A stretch of DNA of 36,273 nucleotides, taken from positions 30,860-67,132 of the forward strand of contig NZ_LYRP01000009.1 in assembly GCF_001655675.1 (NCBI RefSeq), in the 5' to 3' direction. Under the pieces are notes generated by a model. It saw only the letters and a list, made by a program, of their open reading frames with translations. It was not told the DNA's origin and searched no databases. This document shows, piece by piece, positions 1-7,145 of this stretch (position 1 is its first letter; each line of letters opens with the position of its first letter). The stretch comes from Mangrovibacter phragmitis (GTDB lineage Bacteria; Pseudomonadota; Gammaproteobacteria; Enterobacterales; Enterobacteriaceae). A program made the position numbers and the translations under genes.

Positions 1-200
1 AGCGGAAAAAGCGGCGGCACAAAAAGCAGCGGCAGAGAAGGCGGCAGCACAAAAAGCGGCGGCACAAAAAGCAGCGGCAGAGAAGGCAGCAGCGGAAAAA
101 GCGGCAGCACAAAAAGCAGCGGCAGAGAAGGCGGCCGCTAAAAAAGCTGCCGCCGAAAAAGCGGCTGCAGAGAAAGCCGCAGCCCGCAAAGCTGAGGCGA
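1..200 (+). repeat. Degenerate short repeats coding for TolA domain II
   Basis: The DNA is built from 15- and 30-base blocks of the type GCGGCAGCACAAAAA and GCGGCAGAGAAG, giving AAAQK/AAAEK. Several blocks are almost identical, so length change by slippage or unequal recombination is likely. The repeat fades after about base 200, where the linker to domain III begins. Confidence 0.8.
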
Positions 201-601
201 AACAAGCGGCTGGGGTTGATGACCTGCTGGGTGACCTCAGCTCACATAAAAATGCGCCGAAAGCGGGCGGTGGAGCAAAAGGCAGCAACGCCTCACCTGC
301 GGGCAGTGGTAATACCAGGAACAATGGCGCATCAGGTGCTGAAATTAATGGCTATGCTTCACAAATTAAGTCAGCTATTGAAAGTAAGTTTTATGATTCA
401 GGCTCTTATGCAGGTAAAACCTGTACGCTCAGAATCAAGCTGGCACCAGATGGCATGTTGCTGGATGTACAGTCAGAAGGTGGTGACCCGGCATTATGCC
501 AGGCGGCACTTGCGGCTGCTCGCCAGGCACATATGCCGAAACCGCCAAGTCAGGCTGTTTATGAAGTCTTTAAGAATGCGCCGCTGGATTTCAAACCGTA
601 A
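1..601 (+). CDS. tolA: TolA, C-terminal part (5' end outside window)
   Basis: Inner-membrane TolA links the TolQR motor to TolB/Pal across the periplasm. The reading frame is open from base 2 to the TAA at 599-601. The first 70 or so codons are an Ala/Lys/Glu/Gln-rich helical domain II made of repeated AAAQK / AAAEK units. They are followed by a Gly/Ser/Asn linker and then a globular domain III (start NGYASQIKSAIESKFY, end PPSQAVYEVFKNAPLDFKP). Domain III carries the two cysteines (in KTCTLRIK and ALCQAAL) expected to form a disulfide. The TolQR-binding transmembrane helix lies upstream of the window. It is followed by tolB, pal and cpoB in the usual order. Identification rests on family recognition and gene order; only the 5' truncation by the window edge is abnormal. 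Confidence 0.97.
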   Translation, partial: AEKAAAQKAAAEKAAAQKAAAQKAAAEKAAAEKAAAQKAAAEKAAAKKAAAEKAAAEKAAARKAEAKQAAGVDDLLGDLSSHKNAPKAGGGAKGSNASPAGSGNTRNNGASGAEINGYASQIKSAIESKFYDSGSYAGKTCTLRIKLAPDGMLLDVQSEGGDPALCQAALAAARQAHMPKPPSQAVYEVFKNAPLDFKP

Positions 602-629
602 TTCTATTCCCCTGTAATAAGGGAGTAGC

Positions 630-692
630 ATGAACGTTAAGTCGCCGGGTGGCGGTAGTTTTGTGTTATTGGGTTTGTTAACCTTCTGCTAA
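630..692 (+). CDS. Possible 20-residue leader ORF between tolA and tolB
   Basis: The 127-base tolA-tolB gap contains an ATG preceded at good distance by an AAGGGAG ribosome binding site (619-625). It opens a 20-codon frame ending in TAA. The peptide begins MNVKSPGGGS and has a hydrophobic end (FVLLGLLTFC). It ends 36 bases before the tolB start. I do not recognise it as a known protein. It may be translated only to couple or tune tolB expression, or it may be chance. The good ribosome binding site is the main support. Confidence 0.35.
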   Translation: MNVKSPGGGSFVLLGLLTFC

Positions 693-728
693 TTATCGTG
701 GATCTTGTGTCCAGATAAGGGAGATATG

Positions 729-2021
729 ATGAAGCAGGCATTACGAGTTGCATTAAGTTTCCTGATGCTGTGGGCAGCAGTGCTGCACGCCGAAGTACGC
801 ATCGAGATAACTCAGGGGGTGGACTCGGCTCGCCCCATCGGTGTGGTACCGTTTAAATGGGCAGGTCCGGGTACTGCACCAGAAGACATTGGCGGCATTG
901 TTGCTGCTGACTTACGTAACAGTGGTAAATTTAACCCGCTGGATACATCTCGCTTACCTCAACAGCCTTCTACAGCACAGGAAGTTCAGCCTGCTGCATG
1001 GTCTGCATTGGGGATTGATGCAGTTGTTGTGGGCCAGGTCTCACCGAATCCGGATGGCAGCTATTCTGTGTCATATCAACTGGTGGATACCGGTGGAGCA
1101 CCGGGTTCCGTTCTGGCCCAGAACACCTATAAAGTGAATAAGCAGTGGTTGCGCTATGCCGCTCATACCGCCAGTGATGAAGTATTTGAAAAACTGACGG
1201 GAATTAAAGGGGCATTTCGTACACGTATTGCGTATATCGTTCAGACATCAAACAGCCAGTATCCTTATGAACTGCGCGTTGCAGACTACGATGGCTACAA
1301 CCAGTTCCTGGTACATAAATCCCCTGAGCCTTTGATGTCTCCGGCATGGTCTCCTGATGGCAATAAACTGGCCTATGTGACCTTTGAAAGTGGCCGCTCT
1401 GCCCTGGTGGTTCAGAATCTGGCTAATGCGACAGTTCGCCAGATAGCCTCTTTCCCACGGCACAACGGTGCACCGGCATTTTCACCAGATGGCACCAAAC
1501 TGGCTTTCGCTTTGTCTAAAACAGGTAGCCTGAATCTGTATGTGATGGATTTAGCATCCGGGCAGATTCGCCAGATTACCAATAGTCGTAGCAACAACAC
1601 TGAGCCAAGTTGGTTCCCGGACAGCCAGACACTGGCCTATACTTCTGACCAGGCAGGTCGTCCGCAGATTTATAAAATCAACATTAATGGCGGTGCTCCA
1701 CAACGTCTTACCTGGGAAGGTGCACAAAACCAGGATCCCGATGTCAGCGCCGATGGTAAATTCATGGTGATGGTGAGCTCCAATGGCGGTGCCCAACATA
1801 TCGCCAAACAGGATCTGGAAACGGGAGGAGTGCAAACTTTAACTTCTACGTTCCTGGACGAAACGCCAAGTCTGGCACCTAACGGCACTATGGTAATCTA
1901 CAGCTCTTCTCAGGGGATGGGATCCGTGCTGAATTTGGTCTCTACAGATGGGCGTTTCAAAGCGCGTCTACCGGCTACTGATGGTCAGGTGAATTCACCA
2001 GCCTGGTCGCCGTATCTGTAA
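729..2021 (+). CDS. tolB: TolB, periplasmic beta-propeller of the Tol-Pal system
   Basis: TolB (430 residues, the E. coli length) is a periplasmic protein that shuttles between Pal and TolA during outer-membrane constriction at division. The start is taken at the ATG giving [15 protein letters not shown], because an AGGGAG site at 718-723 fits it and the signal peptide (cleavage after VLHA, before EVRIEI) then has normal length. The ATG at 705 would place the ribosome binding site inside the gene. The N-terminal alpha/beta domain is followed by a six-bladed propeller with repeated SPDG/WSPDG/WFPDS blade motifs, for example [19 protein letters not shown]. The C-terminus PAWSPYL is typical. It lies 31 bases before pal, in the same operon. 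Confidence 0.98.
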   Translation: MKQALRVALSFLMLWAAVLHAEVRIEITQGVDSARPIGVVPFKWAGPGTAPEDIGGIVAADLRNSGKFNPLDTSRLPQQPSTAQEVQPAAWSALGIDAVVVGQVSPNPDGSYSVSYQLVDTGGAPGSVLAQNTYKVNKQWLRYAAHTASDEVFEKLTGIKGAFRTRIAYIVQTSNSQYPYELRVADYDGYNQFLVHKSPEPLMSPAWSPDGNKLAYVTFESGRSALVVQNLANATVRQIASFPRHNGAPAFSPDGTKLAFALSKTGSLNLYVMDLASGQIRQITNSRSNNTEPSWFPDSQTLAYTSDQAGRPQIYKININGGAPQRLTWEGAQNQDPDVSADGKFMVMVSSNGGAQHIAKQDLETGGVQTLTSTFLDETPSLAPNGTMVIYSSSQGMGSVLNLVSTDGRFKARLPATDGQVNSPAWSPYL

Positions 2022-2052
2022 ATAAAAGAGTTCTTACTAAGGATTATAAAAA

Positions 2053-2565
2053 ATGCAATTTAACAAAGTGCTGAAAGGGCTGATGCTGGTTCTGCCTGTT
2101 ATGGCTGTTGCTGCTTGTAGCTCTCACAAAAATGCAAATAATGGTCAGAGCGAAGGCATGCTGGGTGCCGGGACAGGTATGCAAGGCAATGGCAATATGT
2201 CTTCTGAAGAACAGGCTCGCCTGCAGATGCAACAACTGCAACAGAACAATATCGTTTACTTCGATCTGGACAAATACGATATCCGTTCTGAATTCGCAGC
2301 GATGCTGGATGCTCACGCCGCTTTCCTGCGCAACAACCCGTCTTACAAAGTGACTGTTGAAGGTTATGCGGATGAACGTGGTACGCCAGAATACAACATC
2401 GCACTGGGCGAACGCCGTGCAAATGCTGTGAAAATGTACCTGCAGGGTAAAGGCGTTGCTGCAGATCAGATCTCTATCGTATCTTACGGTAAAGAAAAAC
2501 CAGCAGTACTGGGTCACACCGAAGCTGCTTATGCGAAAAACCGTCGCGCCGTACTGGTTTACTAA
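2053..2565 (+). CDS. pal: Pal, peptidoglycan-associated outer-membrane lipoprotein
   Basis: Pal (170 residues) is anchored in the outer membrane by lipid and binds peptidoglycan through an OmpA-like domain. The signal peptide ends in a lipobox VAAC, making Cys22 the lipidated residue. The next residue is Ser, so there is no inner-membrane retention signal. A flexible Gly/Asn/Met linker precedes the OmpA-like domain (about 64-170), with [14 protein letters not shown], the [14 protein letters not shown] loop and [13 protein letters not shown]. By family comparison Asp107 and Arg121 should contact meso-diaminopimelate. The loop reads GYADERG where E. coli Pal has GHADERG, a change in a well conserved stretch. 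It sits between tolB and cpoB, 9 bases before the latter. Confidence 0.98.
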   Translation: MQFNKVLKGLMLVLPVMAVAACSSHKNANNGQSEGMLGAGTGMQGNGNMSSEEQARLQMQQLQQNNIVYFDLDKYDIRSEFAAMLDAHAAFLRNNPSYKVTVEGYADERGTPEYNIALGERRANAVKMYLQGKGVAADQISIVSYGKEKPAVLGHTEAAYAKNRRAVLVY

Positions 2566-2574
2566 GAGAATGGC

Positions 2575-3363
2575 ATGATCAGTAACTTCAGACATCATTT
2601 GCTGAGTCTGTCGTTACTGGTTGGCGTAGCGGCCCCCTGGGCCGCTAATGCTCAGGCGCCAATCAGTAGTGTAGGCTCAGGGTCCGTGGAGGACCGTGTA
2701 ACGCAACTCGAGCGCATTTCTAATGCGCACAGCCAGCTTTTAACCCAACTTCAGCAGCAACTTTCAGATAATCAGTCCGACATTGACTCTCTGCGTGGCC
2801 AAATTCAGGAAAACCAGTATCAACTTAGCCAAATTGAAGAACGGCAGAAGCAGATACTGTTGCAGATAGGCAATATGTCTGGTGGGGCGGCAGCTAATGG
2901 CGCAACGCCTGCTGATGGGAGTGCGAGTGGTAATACCGGGAATACCGCCACACCATCTGCACCTGCTTCATCAGCACCGGTTCAAACCGGTGACGCTAAT
3001 ACAGATTACAATGCAGCGTTTGCTCTGGTACAGGATAAGTCGCGCCAGGATGATGCCATTACCGCATTCCAGAACTTTGTGAAAAAGTATCCGGATTCAA
3101 CTTATGTTCCGAATGCGAATTTCTGGCTGGGGCAATTGTATTACAGCAAAGGCAAAAAAGACGATGCAGCTTACTATTTTGCTTCTGTTGTTAAAAACTT
3201 CCCGCAATCACCGAAAGCACCGGATGCAATGTATAAAGTCGGTTTGATCATGCAGGAAAAAGGTGATACAGCAAAAGCGAAAGCGGTTTACCAACAAGTG
3301 GTCGCAAAATATCCAGGCACGGATGGCGCAAAACAGGCTCAAAAACGCCTGAATGGCATGTAA
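2575..3363 (+). CDS. cpoB: CpoB (YbgF), cell division coordinator
   Basis: CpoB is a periplasmic protein that ties PBP1B-driven septal peptidoglycan synthesis to Tol-Pal constriction and interacts with TolA. At 262 residues it matches the family. A signal peptide of about 26 residues ends in WAANA before QAPISS. A Gln-rich coiled coil (about 36-93, QLLTQLQQQLSDNQSDIDSL) mediates trimer formation in the E. coli protein. A Gly/Ala/Ser/Thr-rich linker follows, then C-terminal TPR repeats (about 140-262; NFWLGQLYYSKGKKDDAAYYF, DAMYKVGLIMQEKGDTAKA). The start ATG follows a GAGAATGGC context only 9 bases after pal, consistent with operon translation. Confidence 0.97.
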   Translation: MISNFRHHLLSLSLLVGVAAPWAANAQAPISSVGSGSVEDRVTQLERISNAHSQLLTQLQQQLSDNQSDIDSLRGQIQENQYQLSQIEERQKQILLQIGNMSGGAAANGATPADGSASGNTGNTATPSAPASSAPVQTGDANTDYNAAFALVQDKSRQDDAITAFQNFVKKYPDSTYVPNANFWLGQLYYSKGKKDDAAYYFASVVKNFPQSPKAPDAMYKVGLIMQEKGDTAKAKAVYQQVVAKYPGTDGAKQAQKRLNGM

Positions 3364-3370
3364 TCCTCAG

Positions 3371-3406
3371 GGCAAGGCCCGATAATGCCGTTTTTCTGGC
3401 CTTGCC
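3371..3406 (+). terminator. Hairpin after cpoB, weak terminator candidate
   Basis: GGCAAGGCC (3371-3379) pairs perfectly with GGCCTTGCC (3398-3406) around an 18-base loop that contains a TTTTT run. No T-run follows the stem, so it is not a classical intrinsic terminator. It may instead protect or process the tol-pal mRNA end. Confidence 0.35.
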
Positions 3407-3449
3407 GCCTGAAACATAAGCAGTTGAGTTATCTTTGTCGAAATTTTTG

Positions 3450-3477
3450 TTGCGCTGAAATGAGAAAGCAGTAATAT
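3450..3477 (+). promoter_or_regulatory. Likely promoter of the Lys/Val tRNA operon
   Basis: TTGCGC (3450-3455) and TAATAT (3472-3477) are 16 bases apart. They are followed by a GC-rich discriminator (GCCGCC), as is usual for stringently controlled stable RNA promoters. The first tRNA begins 56 bases after the -10 box. Confidence 0.6.
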
Positions 3478-3532
3478 ATGCCGCCGTTGCCGGGGGATAC
3501 ATCACTTAAGAGTGGTGAGCCAGCAAGACGAC

Positions 3533-3608
3533 GGGTCGTTAGCTCAGTTGGTAGAGCAGTTGACTTTTAATCAATTGGTCGCAGGTTCGAATCCTGCACG
3601 ACCCACCA
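3533..3608 (+). tRNA. tRNA-Lys (anticodon TTT)
   Basis: 76 bases beginning GGGTCGTTAGCTCAG, with anticodon loop CTTTTAA (anticodon TTT), T-arm GCAGGTTCGAATCCTGC, encoded CCA end and a 7-bp acceptor stem GGGTCGT/ACGACCC. It is identical in sequence to the three other tRNA-Lys genes of this cluster. First gene of the operon. Confidence 0.98.
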
Positions 3609-3704
3609 AAATTCAGGTGATCGTCGCGGTAGCAAGGTGTTTCATGTGGTTCTTATCCATGGCCCACCGTTAAGGCAGTTTACTGCCTGTCCAGCATTAC
3701 ATGT

Positions 3705-3780
3705 GGGTGATTAGCTCAGCTGGGAGAGCACCTCCCTTACAAGGAGGGGGTCGGCGGTTCGATCCCGTCATCACCCACCA
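3705..3780 (+). tRNA. tRNA-Val (anticodon TAC)
   Basis: 76 bases from GGGTGATTAGCTCAGC to the encoded CCA. Anticodon stem CCTCC/GGAGG encloses the loop CTTACAA (anticodon TAC). T-arm GGCGGTTCGATCCCGTC, acceptor stem GGGTGAT/ATCACCC. Second gene of the operon, as valT follows lysT in E. coli. Confidence 0.98.
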
Positions 3781-3784
3781 CTTC

Positions 3785-3860
3785 GGGTCGTTAGCTCAGT
3801 TGGTAGAGCAGTTGACTTTTAATCAATTGGTCGCAGGTTCGAATCCTGCACGACCCACCA
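3785..3860 (+). tRNA. tRNA-Lys (anticodon TTT), second copy
   Basis: Identical to the first tRNA-Lys over 76 bases including CCA. It follows the valine tRNA after only four bases, so the pair must be cut from one precursor. Confidence 0.98.
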
Positions 3861-3985
3861 GTTTTCTCCGGTGGATATGTTTAAGGCAGCAAGGTGTCTT
3901 GTTGCGTGGCTTGCTCACTTTGTGAAAACAGCCCTGCAGCTGTGCAGGGGGAAGTAATAGTAATAAAAGCAGTAGCTTAATTGAT

Positions 3986-4061
3986 GGGTCGTTAGCTCAG
4001 TTGGTAGAGCAGTTGACTTTTAATCAATTGGTCGCAGGTTCGAATCCTGCACGACCCACCA
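3986..4061 (+). tRNA. tRNA-Lys (anticodon TTT), third copy
   Basis: Identical 76-base copy with encoded CCA. The preceding 125-base spacer contains a perfect hairpin with arms CCCTGCA and TGCAGGG (3932-3948) and otherwise nothing recognisable. Confidence 0.98.
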
Positions 4062-4087
4062 TCATTTAAGCCAGTATTACCCATAAG

Positions 4088-4163
4088 GGGTCGTTAGCTC
4101 AGTTGGTAGAGCAGTTGACTTTTAATCAATTGGTCGCAGGTTCGAATCCTGCACGACCCACCA
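4088..4163 (+). tRNA. tRNA-Lys (anticodon TTT), fourth copy
   Basis: Identical 76-base copy with encoded CCA. It is the last intact gene of the cluster and is followed at once by a strong intrinsic terminator. Confidence 0.98.
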
Positions 4164-4170
4164 GTGTAGA

Positions 4171-4194
4171 AAGGCGCCCTAAAGGCGCCTTTTT
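4171..4194 (+). terminator. Intrinsic terminator of the tRNA operon
   Basis: AGGCGCC (4172-4178) and GGCGCCT (4184-4190) form a 7-bp GC-rich stem with a 5-base loop, followed by TTTT. An extra A:T pair closes the base. Confidence 0.85.
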
Positions 4195-4238
4195 GCTATG
4201 TGAAAAAAAGTGCAGAATGAGAACCTGCTGCAGGTTCG
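4184..4238 (+). repeat. 55-bp direct repeat, copy 1 (terminator arm to T-arm-like sequence)
   Basis: Starts with the second arm of the tRNA terminator and runs through TTTTTGCTATGTG and GTGCAGAATGAGAACCTGC to GCAGGTTCG. A second copy at 4346-4400 differs at a single base (T4229 against A4391). The segment AACCTGC-T-GCAGGTT within it is a perfect short palindrome whose right half equals the tRNA-Lys T-arm. Confidence 0.9.
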
Positions 4239-4321
4239 AGCCGAGCGAAGCGAGACAACGTTGCCTCTGGCAATAGCCCGAAGGGTGAGGCCAATGGCCG
4301 AATCATCCTGCACGACCCACC
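4230..4321 (+). pseudogene. tRNA-Lys 3' end remnant split inside the T loop
   Basis: GCAGGTTCGA (4230-4239) is the 5' part of the tRNA-Lys T-arm. Its continuation ATCCTGCACGACCCACC appears only at 4305-4321, after about 65 unrelated bases (GAGCGAAGCGAG and following). The 5' two thirds of the tRNA are missing. The remnant is therefore a tRNA-derived repeat unit, not a functional gene. Confidence 0.7.
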
Positions 4322-4345
4322 CGAAATGCAGAAAGGGGACCTGAG

Positions 4346-4400
4346 GGCGCCTTTTTGCTATGTGAAAAAAAGTGCAGAATGAGAACCTGCAGCAGGTTCG
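4346..4400 (+). repeat. 55-bp direct repeat, copy 2
   Basis: 54 of 55 bases match copy 1 at 4184-4238. Its upstream flank is also related (CAGAAAGGGGACCTGAGG beside TAGAAAGGCGCCCTAAAG), but here the first terminator arm reads AGGGGAC instead of AGGCGCC, so the hairpin is destroyed. The rest of the gap to nadA up to about 4600 shows no gene. Confidence 0.9.
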
Positions 4401-4613
4401 GGCTTGGCAACACAACGCGAGCACCGGCAACGATTCTGCCCTGGTTAAGCCTGTATCCCGGCGATTTAACCACCTCGACATCAAAGTAACCCATCCATCA
4501 TTTTTTCATTCCCGGGTAAATCCCTGAGAACAAAATGCGGCAATACGCAAAACGGTAATTTTGCGTATTTGGCAGACAAAATCTCACGACAAAAAGCGAT
4601 AATTCGGCTATCT

Positions 4614-4631
4614 TGTTTAGCATATAAAACA
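4614..4631 (+). promoter_or_regulatory. NadR operator upstream of nadA
   Basis: TGTTTA-GCATAT-AAAACA matches the NadR box TGTTTA-N6-TAAACA at 11 of 12 defined positions. It lies 73 bases before the nadA start. NadR represses NAD synthesis genes when NAD is plentiful, so nadA is expected to be under this control here. Confidence 0.8.
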
Positions 4632-4703
4632 AATGACCTGCCCGGAATGGAAAAACACCAGTAGCAGGCATTTTTTGGTTAAGCTGTTAAACGAGAGTAT
4701 CCC

Positions 4704-5765
4704 ATGAGTGTGATGGCCGAACTGCACGATTCCATTTATCCCTTTCCTCCGAAACCTCCGCGTTTGAGTGATGCGGAAAAAGCACAGTATCGGGAAAAGA
4801 TCAAAGCGTTACTAAAAGCGCGTAACGCTGTCATGGTGGCGCATTACTATACCGACCCGGAAATTCAGGCTCTGGCTGAAGAAACAGGAGGCTGTGTTGC
4901 AGACTCACTGGAAATGGCTCGCTTTGGCGCAAACCACCCGGCTTCCACTCTGTTGGTTGCAGGTGTTCGCTTTATGGGAGAGACGGCAAAAATTCTCAGC
5001 CCGGAAAAAACGGTTCTGATGCCAACGCTTGCCGCAGAGTGCTCGCTGGATCTGGGCTGCCCGGAAGATGCATTCAGTGCATTCTGTGATGCTCACCCGG
5101 ACAGGACAGTAGTGGTGTATGCCAATACCTCAGCGGCAGTTAAAGCGCGTGCTGACTGGGTTGTAACATCCAGTATTGCGGTGGAACTTATCGAACACCT
5201 CGACAGCCTGGGGGAAAAAATCATTTGGGCGCCGGATCGTCATTTAGGGCGTTATGTCCAAAAACAGACTGGGGCAGATATTCTTTGTTGGCAGGGTGCC
5301 TGCATTGTGCATGACGAATTTAAAACCCAGGCGTTGTTACAAATGAAGGCACTCTACCCGGATGCCGCCGTACTGGTTCACCCTGAGTCACCTCAGGCCA
5401 TCGTTGACCTGGCAGACGCTGTTGGCTCAACCAGCCAGCTCATTGCTGCAGCACGTAAATTGCCTCACCCAAGGCTGATTGTAGCAACTGACCGCGGCAT
5501 TTTTTATAAAATGCAGCAGGCCTGCCCGGAAAAAATATTACTGGAAGCACCGACTGCCGGAGAAGGTGCAACCTGCCGTAGTTGTGCTCACTGCCCATGG
5601 ATGGCAATGAATGGTTTGCGGGCGATTGCCAGCGGGCTGGAGCAGGGTGGTGCAGAGCATGAAATTCATGTTGACTCTGTGTTACGGGAAAAGGCTCTCT
5701 TGCCACTGAACAGAATGCTGCAATTTGCGGCGTCTTTGAACCAGGTTGTTAAAGGAAATGCCTGA
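4704..5765 (+). CDS. nadA: Quinolinate synthase NadA
   Basis: NadA condenses iminoaspartate (made by NadB) with dihydroxyacetone phosphate to give quinolinate, the second step of de novo NAD synthesis. It carries an oxygen-sensitive [4Fe-4S] cluster. The 353-residue protein has the three expected cluster ligands Cys113 ([10 protein letters not shown]), Cys200 ([11 protein letters not shown]) and Cys297 ([10 protein letters not shown]). Motifs [27 protein letters not shown] and [12 protein letters not shown] are typical of the three-fold NadA architecture. The start ATG follows a GAGAGT site. In E. coli pnuC follows directly; here nadA is followed by a hairpin and convergent zitB, so the nicotinamide riboside transporter gene is missing at this locus. 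Confidence 0.97.
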   Translation: MSVMAELHDSIYPFPPKPPRLSDAEKAQYREKIKALLKARNAVMVAHYYTDPEIQALAEETGGCVADSLEMARFGANHPASTLLVAGVRFMGETAKILSPEKTVLMPTLAAECSLDLGCPEDAFSAFCDAHPDRTVVVYANTSAAVKARADWVVTSSIAVELIEHLDSLGEKIIWAPDRHLGRYVQKQTGADILCWQGACIVHDEFKTQALLQMKALYPDAAVLVHPESPQAIVDLADAVGSTSQLIAAARKLPHPRLIVATDRGIFYKMQQACPEKILLEAPTAGEGATCRSCAHCPWMAMNGLRAIASGLEQGGAEHEIHVDSVLREKALLPLNRMLQFAASLNQVVKGNA

Positions 5766-5770
5766 ATTAA

Positions 5771-5794
5771 CGCCCGTGAGATGTTACACGGGCG
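5771..5794. terminator. Hairpin between convergent nadA and zitB
   Basis: CGCCCGTG (5771-5778) and CACGGGCG (5787-5794) form a perfect 8-bp stem with an 8-base loop in the gap between two converging genes. The right flank has no T-run; on the minus strand the stem is followed by TTAATT. It probably ends both transcripts, but imperfectly. Confidence 0.55.
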
Positions 5795-5821
5795 CACAGG
5801 TAATCTGGTATTAGTGATGTT

Positions 5822-6766
5822 TTAGTGATGGTGGTGGTGCGCTCCGGCTGACTGCGCCTGATTCAGGTCACACTGCGTTGTACTGCACGGCTGGTATTCC
5901 ATTTGTACTGTGGCATGGGCGATGTGGTAGTTTTCACGCAGGAACGTGTGAATACGCCCCAGCAGTTCGTCGTGATCCCGTGGAGGGATGACCTGTACAT
6001 GCAACGTCAGAAGTGGCTGTTCACCAACCAGCCACACATGAACGTGATGTACCTGGCGAACTTCAGGCAAAGCCCGGGTCAGGGCTTTTTGCATTTTCGC
6101 AATGTCCAAATCGCGTGGGGCGCCTTCCATTAATTCATTGACACTTTCTTTTAGTAACTGCCAGGCACTGCGCAATACCAGACAGGAAACCAGCACAGAC
6201 AAAATAGGATCTACCGGTGTCCATCCTGTCCACATGATCACAATCGCGGCAACAATGGCACCCACAGAACCCAGCAAATCCCCCATAACATGCAGTGCAG
6301 CGGCACGCACGTTCAGATTACTTTCGCTGTTACCACGATGAAGCACCCAGAAGGCCGCGAGGTTTGCCAGTAACCCCAAAATGGCGATGGTGAGCATCAT
6401 GGTGCCGCCAACGGGTCTGGGATGCCAGAAACGTACCACCGCTTCCCAGACAATCAGTACAGTGATAACGACCAGCGCAATGGCATTAACAAACGCGGCA
6501 AGAGTGGGCAAGCGGAGCCAGCCAAATGTATGGCCCAGGGCTGGTGAACGACGGGCAATTCGCACAGCCATCAGCGCAATAAACAGGGCTACAGCATCGG
6601 TCAGCATATGCCCGGCATCTGCCAGCAGAGCAAGAGAGCCAGACAGTAAACCGCCAATAACTTCAGCCACCATAAACAGCGCTGTTATTAAAAACGCACA
6701 GAACAGGCGAGTTTCATTGTCATGGTTGCCGTTGTGCGAATGGTGATGGGAGTGCGTATGAGCCAT
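5822..6766 (-). CDS. zitB: ZitB, cation diffusion facilitator zinc exporter
   Basis: ZitB exports zinc (and related divalent ions) from the cytoplasm by proton antiport. The 314-residue protein has a histidine-rich N-terminus ([15 protein letters not shown]) and a His5 tail. It has six membrane helices, and the CDF metal-site motifs are present: [14 protein letters not shown] in helix 2 and [11 protein letters not shown] in helix 5. The cytoplasmic C-terminal domain (from about 200) has the ferredoxin-like dimer motif [21 protein letters not shown]. The minus-strand start is preceded by a CAGGAG site. It converges on nadA and diverges from aroG. No metal-sensor site is obvious to me upstream. 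Confidence 0.95.
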   Translation of the reverse strand: MAHTHSHHHSHNGNHDNETRLFCAFLITALFMVAEVIGGLLSGSLALLADAGHMLTDAVALFIALMAVRIARRSPALGHTFGWLRLPTLAAFVNAIALVVITVLIVWEAVVRFWHPRPVGGTMMLTIAILGLLANLAAFWVLHRGNSESNLNVRAAALHVMGDLLGSVGAIVAAIVIMWTGWTPVDPILSVLVSCLVLRSAWQLLKESVNELMEGAPRDLDIAKMQKALTRALPEVRQVHHVHVWLVGEQPLLTLHVQVIPPRDHDELLGRIHTFLRENYHIAHATVQMEYQPCSTTQCDLNQAQSAGAHHHHH

Positions 6767-7145
6767 GTGTCTCCTGAGCGTAAAGGGATAAGCCAGTGAA
6801 GTCTTTGTTGCATATATCTATTATGGCTTCAGGTCTGCAATGGGTACAGCAGATAAAACTGTAAACCCAGGCTCCAGTCTGAGATGATTTTAAAATTTAT
6901 CTATATTTTTCAGTGTATTGTGTGAGATTCGGCGATAAATTATGTTTTCATGCTGGTGGTGTGATTTTATTGGCTTATGATGCTGTGTTATTTGGTTTTT
7001 TTAACTTTATTTTCTGCTGGTCAGCTGTGTTGCTGGTATTTTGTTCCTGTAGTGTAAAATTGCGTTTACACAACTCAGGTGAAGAGATAGATTGGATGGG
7101 TTGCAATCAGGAAAATTAGCATAGCCAGTTTTTATTGGGATTATC
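6767..7145. other. Divergent zitB-aroG intergenic region, no gene
   Basis: Over 370 AT-rich bases between divergent zitB and aroG. It holds the promoters of both and the TyrR box described separately. In E. coli ybgS lies here; I find no ybgS-like frame. A 68-codon open frame at 6913-7119 has a Cys/Phe-rich composition and no ribosome binding site, and I do not regard it as a gene. Confidence 0.7.
7053..7070 (+). promoter_or_regulatory. TyrR box upstream of aroG
   Basis: TGTAAA-ATTGCG-TTTACA is a perfect match to the strong TyrR box TGTAAA-N6-TTTACA. It overlaps a TAAAAT hexamer (7055-7060) that may be the aroG -10 box. The E. coli aroG promoter is repressed by TyrR with phenylalanine or tryptophan through one such box in the same place. 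Confidence 0.9.

Noticed and set aside
216-617. 133-codon open frame at the start of the window
   Set aside because: It lies in another frame of tolA, whose own frame reads clearly to 601.
3701-3925. Open frame of 74 codons across the tRNA cluster
   Set aside because: It translates tRNA-Val and tRNA-Lys genes; no ribosome binding site and no family.
4179-4494. Two overlapping minus-strand frames of 101 and 63 codons with repeated RFSFCTFFHIAKRR peptides
   Set aside because: They are translations of the 55-bp tRNA-derived repeats; the shared peptide only reflects the DNA repeat.
6913-7119. 68-codon frame upstream of aroG
   Set aside because: No ribosome binding site, odd composition, and it runs through the TyrR box and the aroG promoter region.
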